A stretch of DNA of 64,000 nt from Cladopsammia gracilis (GCA_022457155.1 JAJGOT010000985.1:1-64000); one strand, 5' to 3'; shown: positions 1-11,827, counted from the stretch's first letter. Translations and numbers: made by a program. Notes: generated by a model from the letters alone, not told the origin.

Positions 1-1738
1 TCACGTCAAAAAACATATAAGAAAACTATAAATAAGTGGTGCCATTACATCTGATCCTTTTGGGATACTGAACGAATAAAAACGGTTTTACCATAGCTTT
101 TACCAATCAAACGTAACAGATGAGGATAAAGAAAATGGAAACGAATTTTTTAATAATTTGAATATACCAATATTATCAGAAGAACAGAAACAATCTTGTG
201 AAGGAGAAATATTTGTTGAAGAAATTACAGCCATTCTTAACAGTTTTGAGAGTAACAAATCTCCTGGTAATGATGGAATACTAATAGAATTTTACGGAAG
301 TTGCTGAGAATTAATTTATGATCCATTTATGGAATGTGCGAGGAAGTGTTTCAACCACGGCGAAATGTCTAGCTCTCAAAGAAAAGCAATTATAACTCTT
401 ATAGAAAAGCAACATAAATATCGAACTCTCGTTGAAAATTGGAGGCCAATCTCTCTTATTAACGTGGATGCAAAAATAATTTCAAAAGTGATTGCTTTAA
501 GATTAAAGAAAGTTTTACCGAATATCATACATCATAATCAAACAGGTTATGTTGAAGATCGCTATATTGGTGAGACTATTCGATCAATTTTCGATATAAT
601 GGAGTTTACAGACAGTAAGAATATTCCAGGTGTCTTGATTTTCATTGACTTAAAAAAAGCTTATCTTAGCTGTTGAAAGCTTGGCAATCTCCATTCGTCA
701 AAATGTTGATATCAAAGGAATTAAAATAAGAAATTATGAAGCCAAGCTATTGCAATACGCAGACAATACCACAGCAACCCTGTCTGATGAAAATTCTGCA
801 AAAACGGTATGTGAAGAACTAGAAGATTTTAAGAACTTAAGTGGGTTGGAGATAAATAGTTCTGAAACAGAAGGAATGTGGATTTGTTCGCTTAAAAAAA
901 GACGAAAAACTGTTCGGTATTAAATGGCCAAGTGAACCCATTAAAGCTTTAGGAACTTTTTTTACATATGACCTATCATTATTTTACGAAAAAAAACTTT
1001 CAAGAGAAGGTTGACAGCATAAAGCAGCTCACAAATATATGGTCATCTAGAGGACTGTCCATTTATGGTAAAGTAACTATAATCAAATCATTACTTCTTC
1101 CAAACCTAGTTTTTATATCTTCGGTTCTTTCACCTCCAAGTAAAATCATCAAACAAGTAGACAGCTTGATTTTCTCCTTTTTATGGAATGGAAAGGATAA
1201 AGTAACAAGGCTCTCTTCAATAAACAGTTTTGAAGATGGTGGCATTAAAATGACAGATATTGAAAGCTTGGTCAAACCTGTACGATTAGCTTGGCTAAAA
1301 CGTATTATCAGCGATAACGAAAGTACGTGGAAATTCTACTTGTTGCATCTCCTACGTAATGTTGGTGGTCTTTTGCTTTTTTAATGTAATTATGCAATGG
1401 ACTATCTTTCAATTAACTCAGTTTTCTACAGAGAACTTTCAGAATGTTGGTTAGAATTTCGAAATCTCTTTTTAGCTAATAAAAAACGGCTCTGTATAAT
1501 TTGGAATAACAAAGATATAAGAATAGATGCAAAAACCAGTTTTTTATAAATCTTATTATGACTATCAATGACTATGACTATATTATCAAGATCTCTTGTT
1601 CAATCTCGACAATATAGAATCCTTTAATGTAGTTAATAACATAGTTGAGAAAGCTAATTTTCTTACATGGACAGGTCTTAGGCGCGCAATTCCGTCTTCT
1701 ATGAAAATAATAGAGTACACTACCTTTACAGATAATAC
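1..1738 (+). mobile_element. LINE (L1/Tx1-type) RT fragment, copy 1
   Basis: Three broken reading frames at 329-676, 681-923 and 968-1384 match successive parts of a LINE ORF2 RT and thumb region. The first shows the RT entry motif NWRPISLINVD and motif A in the form FIDLKKA. It then runs into a frameshift and stop where about 191 bp are missing relative to the copy at 62.2 kb, so motif B is lost. The second has the catalytic box as YADN instead of YADD. The third reads the post-RT region (SRGLSIYGKVTIIKS, FLWNGKDKVTR). The copy ends at GATAATAC, where satellite begins. It is a dead, 3'-truncated fragment; family assignment rests on motif order and wording. Confidence 0.88.
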
Positions 1739-2746
1739 ATAATGCACTGTTTTCGCTTTTTGCCTATGATTTGAAGTCAGTATGACTATTTTGAGATCTG
1801 GTGTGCTCAAAACCAGGATTTCGCCAAAACTTGCTCCGCACGGCCCCAAACTTACGTTTTGTGCACTTTTCATAGAAATGCACTGTTTTCGCTCTTTTCC
1901 GATGATTTGAGGCCAGTACGACGATTTTGAGATCTGGTGTGCTCAAAAGTAAGATTTCGCCAAAACTTGCTCCGCACGGCCCCAAACTTGCGTTTTGTGC
2001 ACTTTTCATAGAAATGCACTGTTTTCGCTCTGTTGCGATGATTTGAAGCCAGTACGACGATTTTGAGATCTGGTGTGCTAAAAAGTGAGATTTTGTGAAA
2101 ACTTGCTCCGCACGGCCCGAAACGTACGTTTTGTGCATTTTTTACAGAAATGCACTGTTTTCTCTTTTTGGTGATGATTTGAGGCCAGTACGACGATTTT
2201 GAGATCCAGTGTGCTCAAAAATGAGATTTTGCCAAAACATGCTGCGCACGGCCCGAAACGTACGTTTTGTGAATTTTGTATAGAAATGCACTCTTTTCGC
2301 TTTTTGGCGATGGTTTGAGGCCAGTACGACAATCTTGAGATGTGCTGTGCTCAAAAGTAAGATTTTGCCAAAACGTGCTCCGCACGGCCCCAAACGTGCG
2401 GTTTGTGCACTTTTCAAAGAAATGCACTGTTTTCGCTTTTTGTCGTTGATTTGAGGCCAGTACCACGATTTTGAGATCCGGGGTGCTCAAAAGTGAGATT
2501 TTGCCAAAACTTCCTCCGCACGGCCCGAAACGTACGTTTTGTGTATTTTTCATAGAAATGCACTCTCTTCGCGTTTTGGCGATGATTTGTGGCCAGTGCG
2601 ACGATTTTGAGATCTGGTGTGCTCGAAAGTAAGATTTTGCCAAAACTTGCTCCGCACGGCCCCAAACGTGCGTTTTGTGCGTTTTCGTAGAGTGCACTGT
2701 TTTCGCTTTTTGGCGATGATTTGAGGTCATTTTTTTTTCGCTTTTT
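1739..2746. repeat. 136-bp satellite block (about 7 monomers), first array unit
   Basis: Monomers of about 136 bp carry the landmarks CACTGTTTTCGC, TGATTTGAGGCCAGTACGACG, TTTTGAGATCTGGTGTGCTC, TTTTGCCAAAACTTGCTCCGCACGG cut to its core, and AACGTACGTTTTGTGCA. This block uses the variant 'GGCCAGTACGACG...GGTGTGCTC', which differs from the large array at 25.4 kb. Long open frames on the minus strand are a by-product of stop-poor monomers and not a gene. The block ends in a T-run next to the LINE endonuclease part. Confidence 0.93.
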
Positions 2747-5245
2747 GAAGACTTAGATTGTGAAGAAATATAATCATTGGAGGTGATTTTAACTGTCCTC
2801 TTGACTCTAAGCTGGATAAGAAAGGTGGCGTTATGGTACCTAGAAAAATGGTTATAGACAATATTGAATGTTTCCAAAATGAATTGGGCCTTGTTGACGT
2901 TTGGAGAATTAAAAATCCGCAATCTAGAAGTTACACTTGGAGCCAAAAATCTCCACCAATTTTCTGTCGTTTAGATTACTGGCTGATATCAAACAACTTA
3001 CAGGATGTTGTAAATACAACCGAACATTCCAGCTATAAAAACTGATCATGCAGCAATTGAGCTGAATTGAACCGACTCCAATCAAAACTTAAAGGGGCCC
3101 GGCTTCTGGAAAATGAACGTCTCTCTTCTTGAAGATCCGAATTATCTGGAAGAATTAAAACAAAATATTCCACTTTGGAAAACAACAGGAAGCGAGAATT
3201 TATCAGACAAAAGGTGCATCTGCGATTGGATTAAGTATAATATTCGGAACCATGGTGTTTTGTTCTCGAAAAGGAAAGCCAAAGAAAGATCTGCAATGGA
3301 AAAAAATTACAACAAGTATACGAGGAAGCAACTAAAAAATTCGAACAGGACCCTTCCGACTCTAACCTAAATACTCTAAATGAAGCAAAAGAAACTCTAG
3401 AAAGTTATTATGAGGAAAAACCAAGGGGTGTGTAATTATTCGCGCAAGGGCACGATGGCACGAGCATGGCGAGAGAAGTACAAAATACTTTCTAAATTTA
3501 GAGAAGGGTAATCACGTCGAAAAACATATAAGAAAACTATAAAATGGTGCCATTACATCTGATCCTTTTGGAATACTGAACGAATAAAAACGGTTTTACC
3601 ATAGCTTTTACCAATCAAACGTAACAGATGAGGATAAAGAAAATGGAAACGAATTTTATAATAATTTGAATATACCAATATTATCAGAAGAACAGAAACA
3701 ATCTTGTGAAGGAGAAATATTTGTTGAAGAAATTACAGCCATTCTTAACAGTTTTGAGAGTAACAAATCTCCTGGTAATGATGGAATACTAATAGAATTT
3801 TACAGAAGTTGCTGAGAATTAATTTATGATCCATTTATGGAATGTGCGAGGAAGTGTTTCAACCACGGCGAAATGTCTAGCTCTCAAAGAAAAGCAATTA
3901 TAACTCTTATAGAAAAGCAACATAAATATCGAACTCTCGTTGAAAATTGGAGGCCAATCTCTCTTATTAACGTGGATGCAAAAATAATTTCAAAAGTGAT
4001 TGCTTTAAGATTAAAGAAAGTTTTACCGAATATCATACATCATAATCAAACAGGTTATGTTGAAGATCGCTATATTGGTGAGACTATTCGATCAATTTTC
4101 GATATAATGGAGTTTACAGACAGTAAGAATATTCCAGGTGTCTTGATTTTCATTGACTTAAAAAAAGCTTATCTTAGCTGTTGAAAGCTTGGCAATCTCC
4201 ATTCGTCAAAATGTTGATATCAAAGGAATTAAAATAAGAAATTATGAAGCCAAGCTATTGCAATACGCAGACAATACCACAGCAACCCTGTCTGATGAAA
4301 ATTCTGCAAAAACGGTATGTGAAGAACTAGAAGATTTTAAGAACTTAAGTGGGTTGGAGATAAATAGTTCTGAAACAGAAGGAATGTGGATTTGTTCGCT
4401 TAAAAAAAGACGAAAAACTGTTCGGTATTAAATGGCCAAGTGAACCCATTAAAGCTTTAGGAACTTTTTTTACATATGACCTATCATTATTTTACGAAAA
4501 AAAACTTTCAAGAGAAGGTTGACAGCATAAAGCAGCTCACAAATATATGGTCATCTAGAGGACTGTCCATTTATGGTAAAGTAACTATAATCAAATCATT
4601 ACTTCTTCCAAACCTAGTTTTTATATCTTCGGTTCTTTCACCTCCAAGTAAAATCATCAAACAAGTAGACAGCTTGATTTTCTCCTTTTTATGGAATGGA
4701 AAGGATAAAGTAACAAGGCTCTCTTCAATAAACAGTTTGAAGATGGTGGCATTAAAATGACAGATATTGAAAGCTTGGTCAAACCTGTACGATTAGCTTG
4801 GCTAAAACGTATTATCAGCGATAACGAAAGTACGTGGAAATTCTACTTGTTGCATCTCCTACGTAATGTTGGTGGTCTTTTGCTTTTTTAATGTAATTAT
4901 GCAATGGACTATCTTTCAATTAACTCAGTTTTCTACAGAGAACTTTCAGAATGTTGGTTAGAATTTCGAAATCTCTTTTTAGCTAATAAAAAACGGCTCT
5001 GTATAATTTGGAATAACAAAGATATAAGAATAGATGCAAAAACCAGTTTTTTATAAATCTTATTATGACTATCAATGACTATGACTATATTATCAAGATC
5101 TCTTGTTCAATCTCGACAATATAGAATCCTTTAATGTAGTTAATAACATAGTTGAGAAAGCTAATTTTCTTACATGGACAGGTCTTAGGCGCGCAATTCC
5201 GTCTTCTATGAAAATAATAGAGTACACTACCTTTACAGATAATAC
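2747..5245 (+). mobile_element. LINE copy 2 (endonuclease end, linker, RT), internally deleted
   Basis: Starts 5'-truncated inside the apurinic-type endonuclease at IIIGGDFN (about 2779-2802). An open frame at 2833-3045 contains the C-terminal endonuclease signature CRLDYWLIS. A linker frame follows at 3113-3370 (NVSLLEDPNYLEELKQNIP), then RT frames at 3837-4184, 4189-4431 and 4476-4760. The RT has the same ~191-bp deletion after FIDLKKA, the YADN box, and an additional 1-base loss near 4737 that shortens the last frame relative to copies 1 and 3. It ends at GATAATAC and joins satellite at the same base as copy 1. Non-functional. Confidence 0.88.
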
Positions 5246-6250
5246 ATAATGCACTGTTTTCGCTTTTTGCCTATGATTTGAAGTCAGTATGACTATTTTG
5301 AGATCTGTGTGCTCAAAACCAGGATTTCGCCAAAACTTGCTCCGCACGGCCCCAAACTTACGTTTTGTGCACTTTTCATAGAAATGCACTGTTTTCGCTC
5401 TTTTCCGATGATTTGAGGCCAGTACGACGATTTTGAGATCTGGTGTGCTCAAAAGTAAGATTTCGCCAAAACTTGCTCCGCACGGCCCCAAACTTGCGTT
5501 TTGTGCACTTTTCATAGAAATGCACTGTTTTCGCTCTGTTGCGATGATTTGAAGCCAGTACGACGATTTTGAGATCTGGTGTGCTAAAAAGTGAGATTTT
5601 GTGAAAACTTGCTCCGCACGGCCCGAAACGTACGTTTTGTGCATTTTTTACAGAAATGCACTGTTTTTCTCTTTTGGTGATGATTTGAGGCCAGTACGAC
5701 GATTTTGAGATCCAGTGTGCTCAAAAATGAGATTTTGCCAAAACATGCTGCGCACGGCCCGAAACGTACGTTTTGTGAATTTTGTATAGAAATGCACTCT
5801 TTTCGCTTTTTGGCGATGGTTTGAGGCCAGTACGACAATCTTGAGATGTGCTGTGCTCAAAAGTAAGATTTTGCCAAAACGTGCTCCGCACGGCCCCAAA
5901 CGTGCGGTTTGTGCACTTTTCAAAGAAATGCACTGTTTTCGCTTTTTGTCGTTGATTTGAGGCCAGTACCACGATTTTGAGATCCGGGTGCTCAAAAGTG
6001 AGATTTTGCCAAAACTTCCTCCGCACGGCCCGAAACGTACGTTTTGTGTATTTTTCATAGAAATGCACTCTCTTCGCGTTTTGGCGATGATTTGTGGCCA
6101 GTGCGACGATTTTGAGATCTGGTGTGCTCGAAAGTAAGATTTTGCCAAAACTTGCTCCGCACGGCCCCAAACGTGCGTTTTGTGCGTTTTCGTAGAGTGC
6201 ACTGTTTTCGCTTTTTGGCGATGATTTGAGGTCATTTTTTTTTCGCTTTT
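5246..6250. repeat. 136-bp satellite block, second array unit
   Basis: Nearly identical to 1739-2746, with single-base indels (for example GAGATCTGTGTGCTC near 5300, where the first unit has GAGATCTGGTGTGCTC). About seven monomers. Same junction sequences to LINE on both sides. Confidence 0.93.
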
Positions 6251-8752
6251 GAAGACTTAGATTGTGAAGAAATATAATCATTGGAGGTGATTTTAACTGT
6301 CCTCTTGACTCTAAGCTGGATAAGAAAGGTGGCGTTATGGTACCTAGAAAAATGGTTATAGACAATATTGAATGTTTCCAAAATGAATTGGGCCTTGTTG
6401 ACGTTTGGAGAATTAAAAATCCGCAATCTAGAAGTTACACTTGGAGCCAAAAATCTCCACCAATTTTCTGTCGTTTAGATTACTGGCTGATATCAAACAA
6501 CTTACAGGATGTTGTAAATACAACCGAACATTCCAGCTATAAAAACTGATCATGCAGCAATTGAGCTGAATTGAACCGACTCCAATCAAAACTTAAAGGG
6601 GCCCGGCTTCTGGAAAATGAACGTCTCTCTTCTTGAAGATCCGAATTATCTGGAAGAATTAAAACAAAATATTCCACTTTGGAAAACAACAGGAAGCGAG
6701 AATTTATCAGACAAAAGGTGCATCTGCGATTGGATTAAGTATAATATTCGGAACCATGGTGTTTTGTTCTCGAAAAGGAAAGCCAAAGAAAGATCTGCAA
6801 TGGAAAAAAATTACAACAAGTATACGAGGAAGCAACTAAAAAATTCGAACAGGACCCTTCCGACTCTAACCTAAATACTCTAAATGAAGCAAAAGAAACT
6901 CTAGAAAGTTATTATGAGGAAAAACCAAGGGGTGTGTAATTATTCGCGCAAGGGCACGATGGCACGAGCATGGCGAGAGAAGTACAAAATACTTTCTAAA
7001 TTTAGAGAAGGGTAATCACGTCGAAAAACATATAAGAAAACTATAAATAAGTGGTGCCATTACATCTGATCCTTTTGGAATACTGAACGAATAAAAACGG
7101 TTTTACCATAGCTTTTACCAATCAAACGTAACAGATGAGGATAAAGAAAATGGAAACGAATTTTATAATAATTTGAATATACCAATATTATCAGAAGAAC
7201 AGAAACAATCTTGTGAAGGAGAAATATTTGTTGAAGAAATTACAGCCATTCTTAACAGTTTTGAGAGTAACAAATCTCCTGGTAATGATGGAATACTAAT
7301 AGAATTTTACAGAAGTTGCTGAGAATTAATTTATGATCCATTTATGGAATGTGCGAGGAAGTGTTTCAACCACGGCGAAATGTCTAGCTCTCAAAGAAAA
7401 GCAATTATAACTCTTATAGAAAAGCAACATAAATATCGAACTCTCGTTGAAAATTGGAGGCCAATCTCTCTTATTAACGTGGATGCAAAAATAATTTCAA
7501 AAGTGATTGCTTTAAGATTAAAGAAAGTTTTACCGAATATCATACATCATAATCAAACAGGTTATGTTGAAGATCGCTATATTGGTGAGACTATTCGATC
7601 AATTTTCGATATAATGGAGTTTACAGACAGTAAGAATATTCCAGGTGTCTTGATTTTCATTGACTTAAAAAAAGCTTATCTTAGCTGTGAAAGCTTGGCA
7701 ATCTCCATTCGTCAAAATGTTGATATCAAAGGAATTAAAATAAGAAATTATGAAGCCAAGCTATTGCAATACGCAGACAATACCACAGCAACCCTGTCTG
7801 ATGAAAATTCTGCAAAAACGGTATGTGAAGAACTAGAAGATTTTAAGAACTTAAGTGGGTTGGAGATAAATAGTTCTGAAACAGAAGGAATGTGGATTTG
7901 TTCGCTTAAAAAAAGACGAAAAACTGTTCGGTATTAAATGGCCAAGTGAACCCATTAAAGCTTTAGGAACTTTTTTTACATATGACCTATCATTATTTTA
8001 CGAAAAAAAACTTTCAAGAGAAGGTTGACAGCATAAAGCAGCTCACAAATATATGGTCATCTAGAGGACTGTCCATTTATGGTAAAGTAACTATAATCAA
8101 ATCATTACTTCTTCCAAACCTAGTTTTTATATCTTCGGTTCTTTCACCTCCAAGTAAAATCATCAAACAAGTAGACAGCTTGATTTTCTCCTTTTTATGG
8201 AATGGAAAGGATAAAGTAACAAGGCTCTCTTCAATAAACAGTTTTGAAGATGGTGGCATTAAAATGACAGATATTGAAAGCTTGGTCAAACCTGTACGAT
8301 TAGCTTGGCTAAAACGTATTATCAGCGATAACGAAAGTACGTGGAAATTCTACTTGTTGCATCTCCTACGTAATGTTGGTGGTCTTTTGCTTTTTTAATG
8401 TAATTATGCAATGGACTATCTTTCAATTAACTCAGTTTTCTACAGAGAACTTTCAGAATGTTGGTTAGAATTTCGAAATCTCTTTTTAGCTAATAAAAAA
8501 CGGCTCTGTATAATTTGGAATAACAAAGATATAAGAATAGATGCAAAAACCAGTTTTTTATAAATCTTATTATGACTATCAATGACTATGACTATATTAT
8601 CAAGATCTCTTGTTCAATCTCGACAATATAGAATCCTTTAATGTAGTTAATAACATAGTTGAGAAAGCTAATTTTCTTACATGGACAGGTCTTAGGCGCG
8701 CAATTCCGTCTTCTATGAAAATAATAGAGTACACTACCTTTACAGATAATAC
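6251..8752 (+). mobile_element. LINE copy 3 (endonuclease end, linker, RT)
   Basis: Endonuclease frame 6337-6549 and linker frame 6617-6874 match copy 2. RT and post-RT frames lie at 7344-7937 and 7982-8398. It is unique among the deleted copies because one T is missing just after the deletion joint, so the RT frame reads through (see the separate entry). Ends at GATAATAC at 8752 against satellite. Confidence 0.88.
7344..7937 (+). pseudogene. LINE RT fragment with deletion joint back in frame
   Basis: A 197-residue open frame. It includes NWRPISLINVD (RT motif 1), FIDLKKA (motif A region) and then, directly after the 191-bp deletion joint, YLSCESLAISIRQ. Other copies have GCTGTTGAAAG at the joint; here it is GCTGTGAAAG (about 7684-7693), so the net loss is 192 bp and the frame continues. 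The result still lacks motif B (GVRQGDPLSPYLF in the 62.2-kb copy) and has YADN for YADD, so no polymerase activity is expected. The missing base may be a real mutation or a consensus error. Confidence 0.8.
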
Positions 8753-9755
8753 ATAATGCACTGTTTTCGCTTTTTGCCTATGATTTGAAGTCAGTATGAC
8801 TATTTTGAGATCTGGTGTGCTCAAAACCAGGATTTCGCCAAAACTTGCTCCGCACGGCCCCAAACTACGTTTTGTGCACTTTTCATAGAAATGCACTGTT
8901 TTCGCTCTTTTCCGATGATTTGAGGCCAGTACGACGATTTTGAGATCTGGTGTGCTCAAAAGTAAGATTTCGCCAAAACTTGCTCCGCACGGCCCCAAAC
9001 TTGCGTTTTGTGCACTTTCATAGAAATGCACTGTTTTCGCTCTGTTGCGATGATTTTGAAGCCAGTACGACGATTTTGAGATCTGGTGTGCTAAAAAGTG
9101 AGATTTTGTGAAAACTTGCTCCGCACGGCCCGAAACGTACGTTTTTGCATTTTTACAGAAATGCACTGTTTTCTCTTTTTGGTGATGATTTGAGGCCAGT
9201 ACGACGATTTTGAGATCCAGTGTGCTCAAAAATGAGATTTTGCCAAAACATGCTGCGCACGGCCCGAAACGTACGTTTTGTGAATTTTGTATAGAAATGC
9301 ACTCTTTTCGCTTTTTGGCGATGGTTTGAGGCCAGTACGACAATCTTGAGATGTGCTGTGCTCAAAGTAAGATTTTGCCAAAACGTGCTCCGCACGCCCC
9401 AAACGTGCGGTTTGTGCACTTTTCAAAGAAATGCACTGTTTTCGCTTTTGTCGTTGATTTGAGGCCAGTACCACGATTTTGAGATCCGGGGTGCTCAAAA
9501 GTGAGATTTTGCCAAAACTTCCTCCGCACGGCCCGAAACGTACGTTTTGTGTATTTTTCATAGAAATGCACTCTCTTCGCGTTTTGGCGATGATTTGTGG
9601 CCAGTGCGACGATTTTGAGATCTGGTGTGCTCGAAAGTAAGATTTTGCCAAAACTTGCTCCGCACGGCCCCAAACGTGCGTTTTGTGCGTTTTCGTAGAG
9701 TGCACTGTTTTCGCATTTTGGCGATGATTTGAGGTCAGTTTTTTTTTCGCTTTTT
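8753..9755. repeat. 136-bp satellite block, third array unit
   Basis: Same layout as the two earlier blocks, about seven monomers, with several 1-base losses (for example CGCACGCCCC near 9392 and GTTTTTGCATTTTTACAG near 9141). More single-base indels than the first two blocks, which suggests either decay or lower consensus quality. Confidence 0.93.
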
Positions 9756-11315
9756 GAAGACTTAGATTGTGAAGAAATATAATCATTGGAGGTGATTTTA
9801 ACTGTCCTCTTGACTCTAAGCTGGATAAGAAAGGTGGCGTTATGGTACCTAGAAAAATGGTTATAGACAATATTGAATGTTTCCAAAATGAATTGGGCCT
9901 TGTTGACGTTTGGAGAATTAAAAATCCGCAATCTAGAAGTTACACTTGGAGCCAAAAATCTCCACCAATTTTCTGTCGTTTAGATTACTGGCTGATATCA
10001 AACAACTTACAGGATGTTGTAAAGACAACCGAACATTCCAGCTATAAAAACTGATCATGCAGCAATTGAGCTGAATTGAACCGACTCCAATCAAAACTTA
10101 AAGGGGCCCGGCTTCTGGGAAATGAACGTCTCTCTTCTTGAAGATCCGAATTATCTGGAAGAATTAAAACAAAATATTCCCCTTTGGAAAACAACAGGAA
10201 GCGAGAATTTATCAGACAAAAGGTGCATCTGCGATTGGATTAAGTATAATATTCGGAACCATGGTGTTTTGTTCTCGAAAAGGAAAGCCAAAGAAAGATC
10301 TGCAATGGAAAAAAATTACAACAAGTATACGAGGAAGCAACTAAAAAATTCGAACAGGAACCTTCCGACTCTAATCTAAATACTCTAAATGAAGCAAAAG
10401 AAACTCTAGAAAGTTATTATGAGGAAAAACCAAGGGGTGTGTAATTATTCGCGCAAGGGCACGATGGCACGACCATGGCGAGAGAAGTACAAAATACTTT
10501 CTAAATTTAGAGAAGAGTAATCACGTCAAAAAACATATAAGAAAACTATAAATAAGTGGTGCCATTACATCTGATCCTTTTGGGATACTGAACGAATAAA
10601 AACGGTTTTACCATAGCTTTTACCAATCAAACGTAACAGATGAGGATAAAGAAAATGGAAACGAATTTTTTAATAATTTGAATATACCAATATTATCAGA
10701 AGAACAGAAACAATCTTGTGAAGGAGAAATATTTGTTGAAGAAATTACAGCCATTCTTAACAGTTTTGACAGTAACAAATCTCCTGGTAATGATGGAATA
10801 CTAATAGAATTTTACAGAAGTTGCTGAGAATTAATTTATGATCCATTTATGGAATGTGCGAGGAAGTGTTTCAACCACGGCGAAATGTCTAGCTCTCAAA
10901 GAAAAGCAATTATAACTCTTATAGAAAAGCAACATAAATATCGAACTCTCGTTGAAAATTGGAGGCCAATCTCTCTTATTAACGTGGAAGCAAAAATAAT
11001 TTCAAAAGTGATTGCTTTAAGATTAAAGAAAGTTTTACCGAATATCATACATCATAATCAAACAGGTTATGTTGAAGATCGCTATATTGGTGAGACTATT
11101 CGATCAATTTTCGATATAATGGAATTTACAGACAGTAAGAATATTCCAGGTGTCTTGATTTTCATGGACTTAAAAAAAGCTTATCTTAGCTGTTGAAAGC
11201 TTGGCAATCTCCATTCGTCAAAATGTTGATATCAAAGGAATTAAAATAAGAAATTATGAAGCCAAGCTATTGCAATACGCAGACAATACCACAGCAACCC
11301 TGTCTGATGAAAATT
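9756..11315 (+). mobile_element. LINE copy 4, 5' half, up to the tyrosine-recombinase insertion
   Basis: Endonuclease frame 9842-10054, linker frame 10122-10379 and RT frame 10849-11196 (with FMDLKKA where others read FIDLKKA), followed by the 191-bp deletion and the start of the next frame at 11201. The LINE then stops mid-frame at ATGAAAATT (11307-11315) and resumes at 16411. The same region in the inverted copy near 58.75 kb is uninterrupted and defines the empty site. Confidence 0.88.
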
Positions 11316-11637
11316 GTAGAATAATTTTCATTGTCATGCTGCACCTCTATGGCACACGCGAGGGTACTAAGACATGGGGCGAAAATAATTTCCGCGCATG
11401 CGAAGAAGTGCAGCATGCGGAGGTTTCCGTCGCTGAGGGGAGGAGGGAGGGGCAAAAAAGGACACCTCTGAAGAGACCTCTCGGGGCATGAACGCAAAAT
11501 GAGAACGATCTCAAGTCGGGAGGGCGTATAAATACTAAGCGAAATACCCAAAGGCATTAGAACGGTCTCAGGAGGGGAAATGTGCTAATTTATGTAGCGC
11601 GTGAGGCCATTACGGCGCAAACATAGCAATGAAAATA
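11316..11637. mobile_element. Short (322-bp) derivative of the tyrosine-recombinase element
   Basis: Begins with GTAGAATAATTTTCATTG and ends with CAATGAAAATA. Its first 77 bp recur at 11638-11715 and its last 186 bp (from 11452) recur at 16225-16410, the two ends of the long copy. Only ~60 bp in the middle (11393-11451) is private. It therefore has both element ends and no coding capacity. It lies head-to-tail with the long copy and looks like a non-autonomous derivative mobilised by the same enzyme. Confidence 0.8.
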
Positions 11638-11655
11638 GTAGAATAATTTTCATTG
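11627..11655. other. att-like recombination junction: 10-bp inverted arms around a 9-bp spacer
   Basis: At the joint of short and long elements the sequence is CAATGAAAAT, then AGTAGAATA, then ATTTTCATTG. The arms are perfect reverse complements. This is the geometry of tyrosine-recombinase core sites (paired inverted binding arms with a short crossover spacer). It forms only when the right end of one element meets the left end of the next, as it would in a circular intermediate. The outer junctions keep one arm each. Function is inferred from geometry and from the recombinase coded next door. Confidence 0.65.
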
Positions 11656-11827
11656 TCATGCTGCACCTCTATGGCACACGCGAGGGTACTAAGACATGGG
11701 GGCGAAAATAATTTCATACCCAAGCACAAATTGCCGCTGATAGGCGAACATACCCCGAAAACAAACCCATATTCCTCCCAATCTCAGACGCTCAACTCTG
11801 AAAAGGTGAGGTTTTATTGTCAGTACA

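Larger units (their letters stand above)
1..10520 (+). repeat. Tandem array of a ~3.5-kb LINE/satellite composite (three units)
   Basis: The sequence starting at base 1 restarts at 3512, 7016 and 10521, giving periods of 3511, 3504 and 3505 bp. Each unit holds an RT-encoding LINE part, a block of 136-bp satellite in the opposite sense, and a LINE part encoding the end of the endonuclease plus linker. Units differ by scattered single bases and small indels only. The LINE reads continuously across unit borders (endonuclease, linker, RT), so the natural module is endonuclease-linker-RT-satellite. I infer amplification as DNA by unequal exchange, because retrotransposition would not carry the satellite block along. 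Confidence 0.93.

Noticed and set aside
1063..1275. Antisense frame opposite the LINE post-RT region (also 8077, 32355, 43977, 61640)
   Set aside because: Mirror reading of conserved LINE coding sequence. Its conservation follows from the sense strand.
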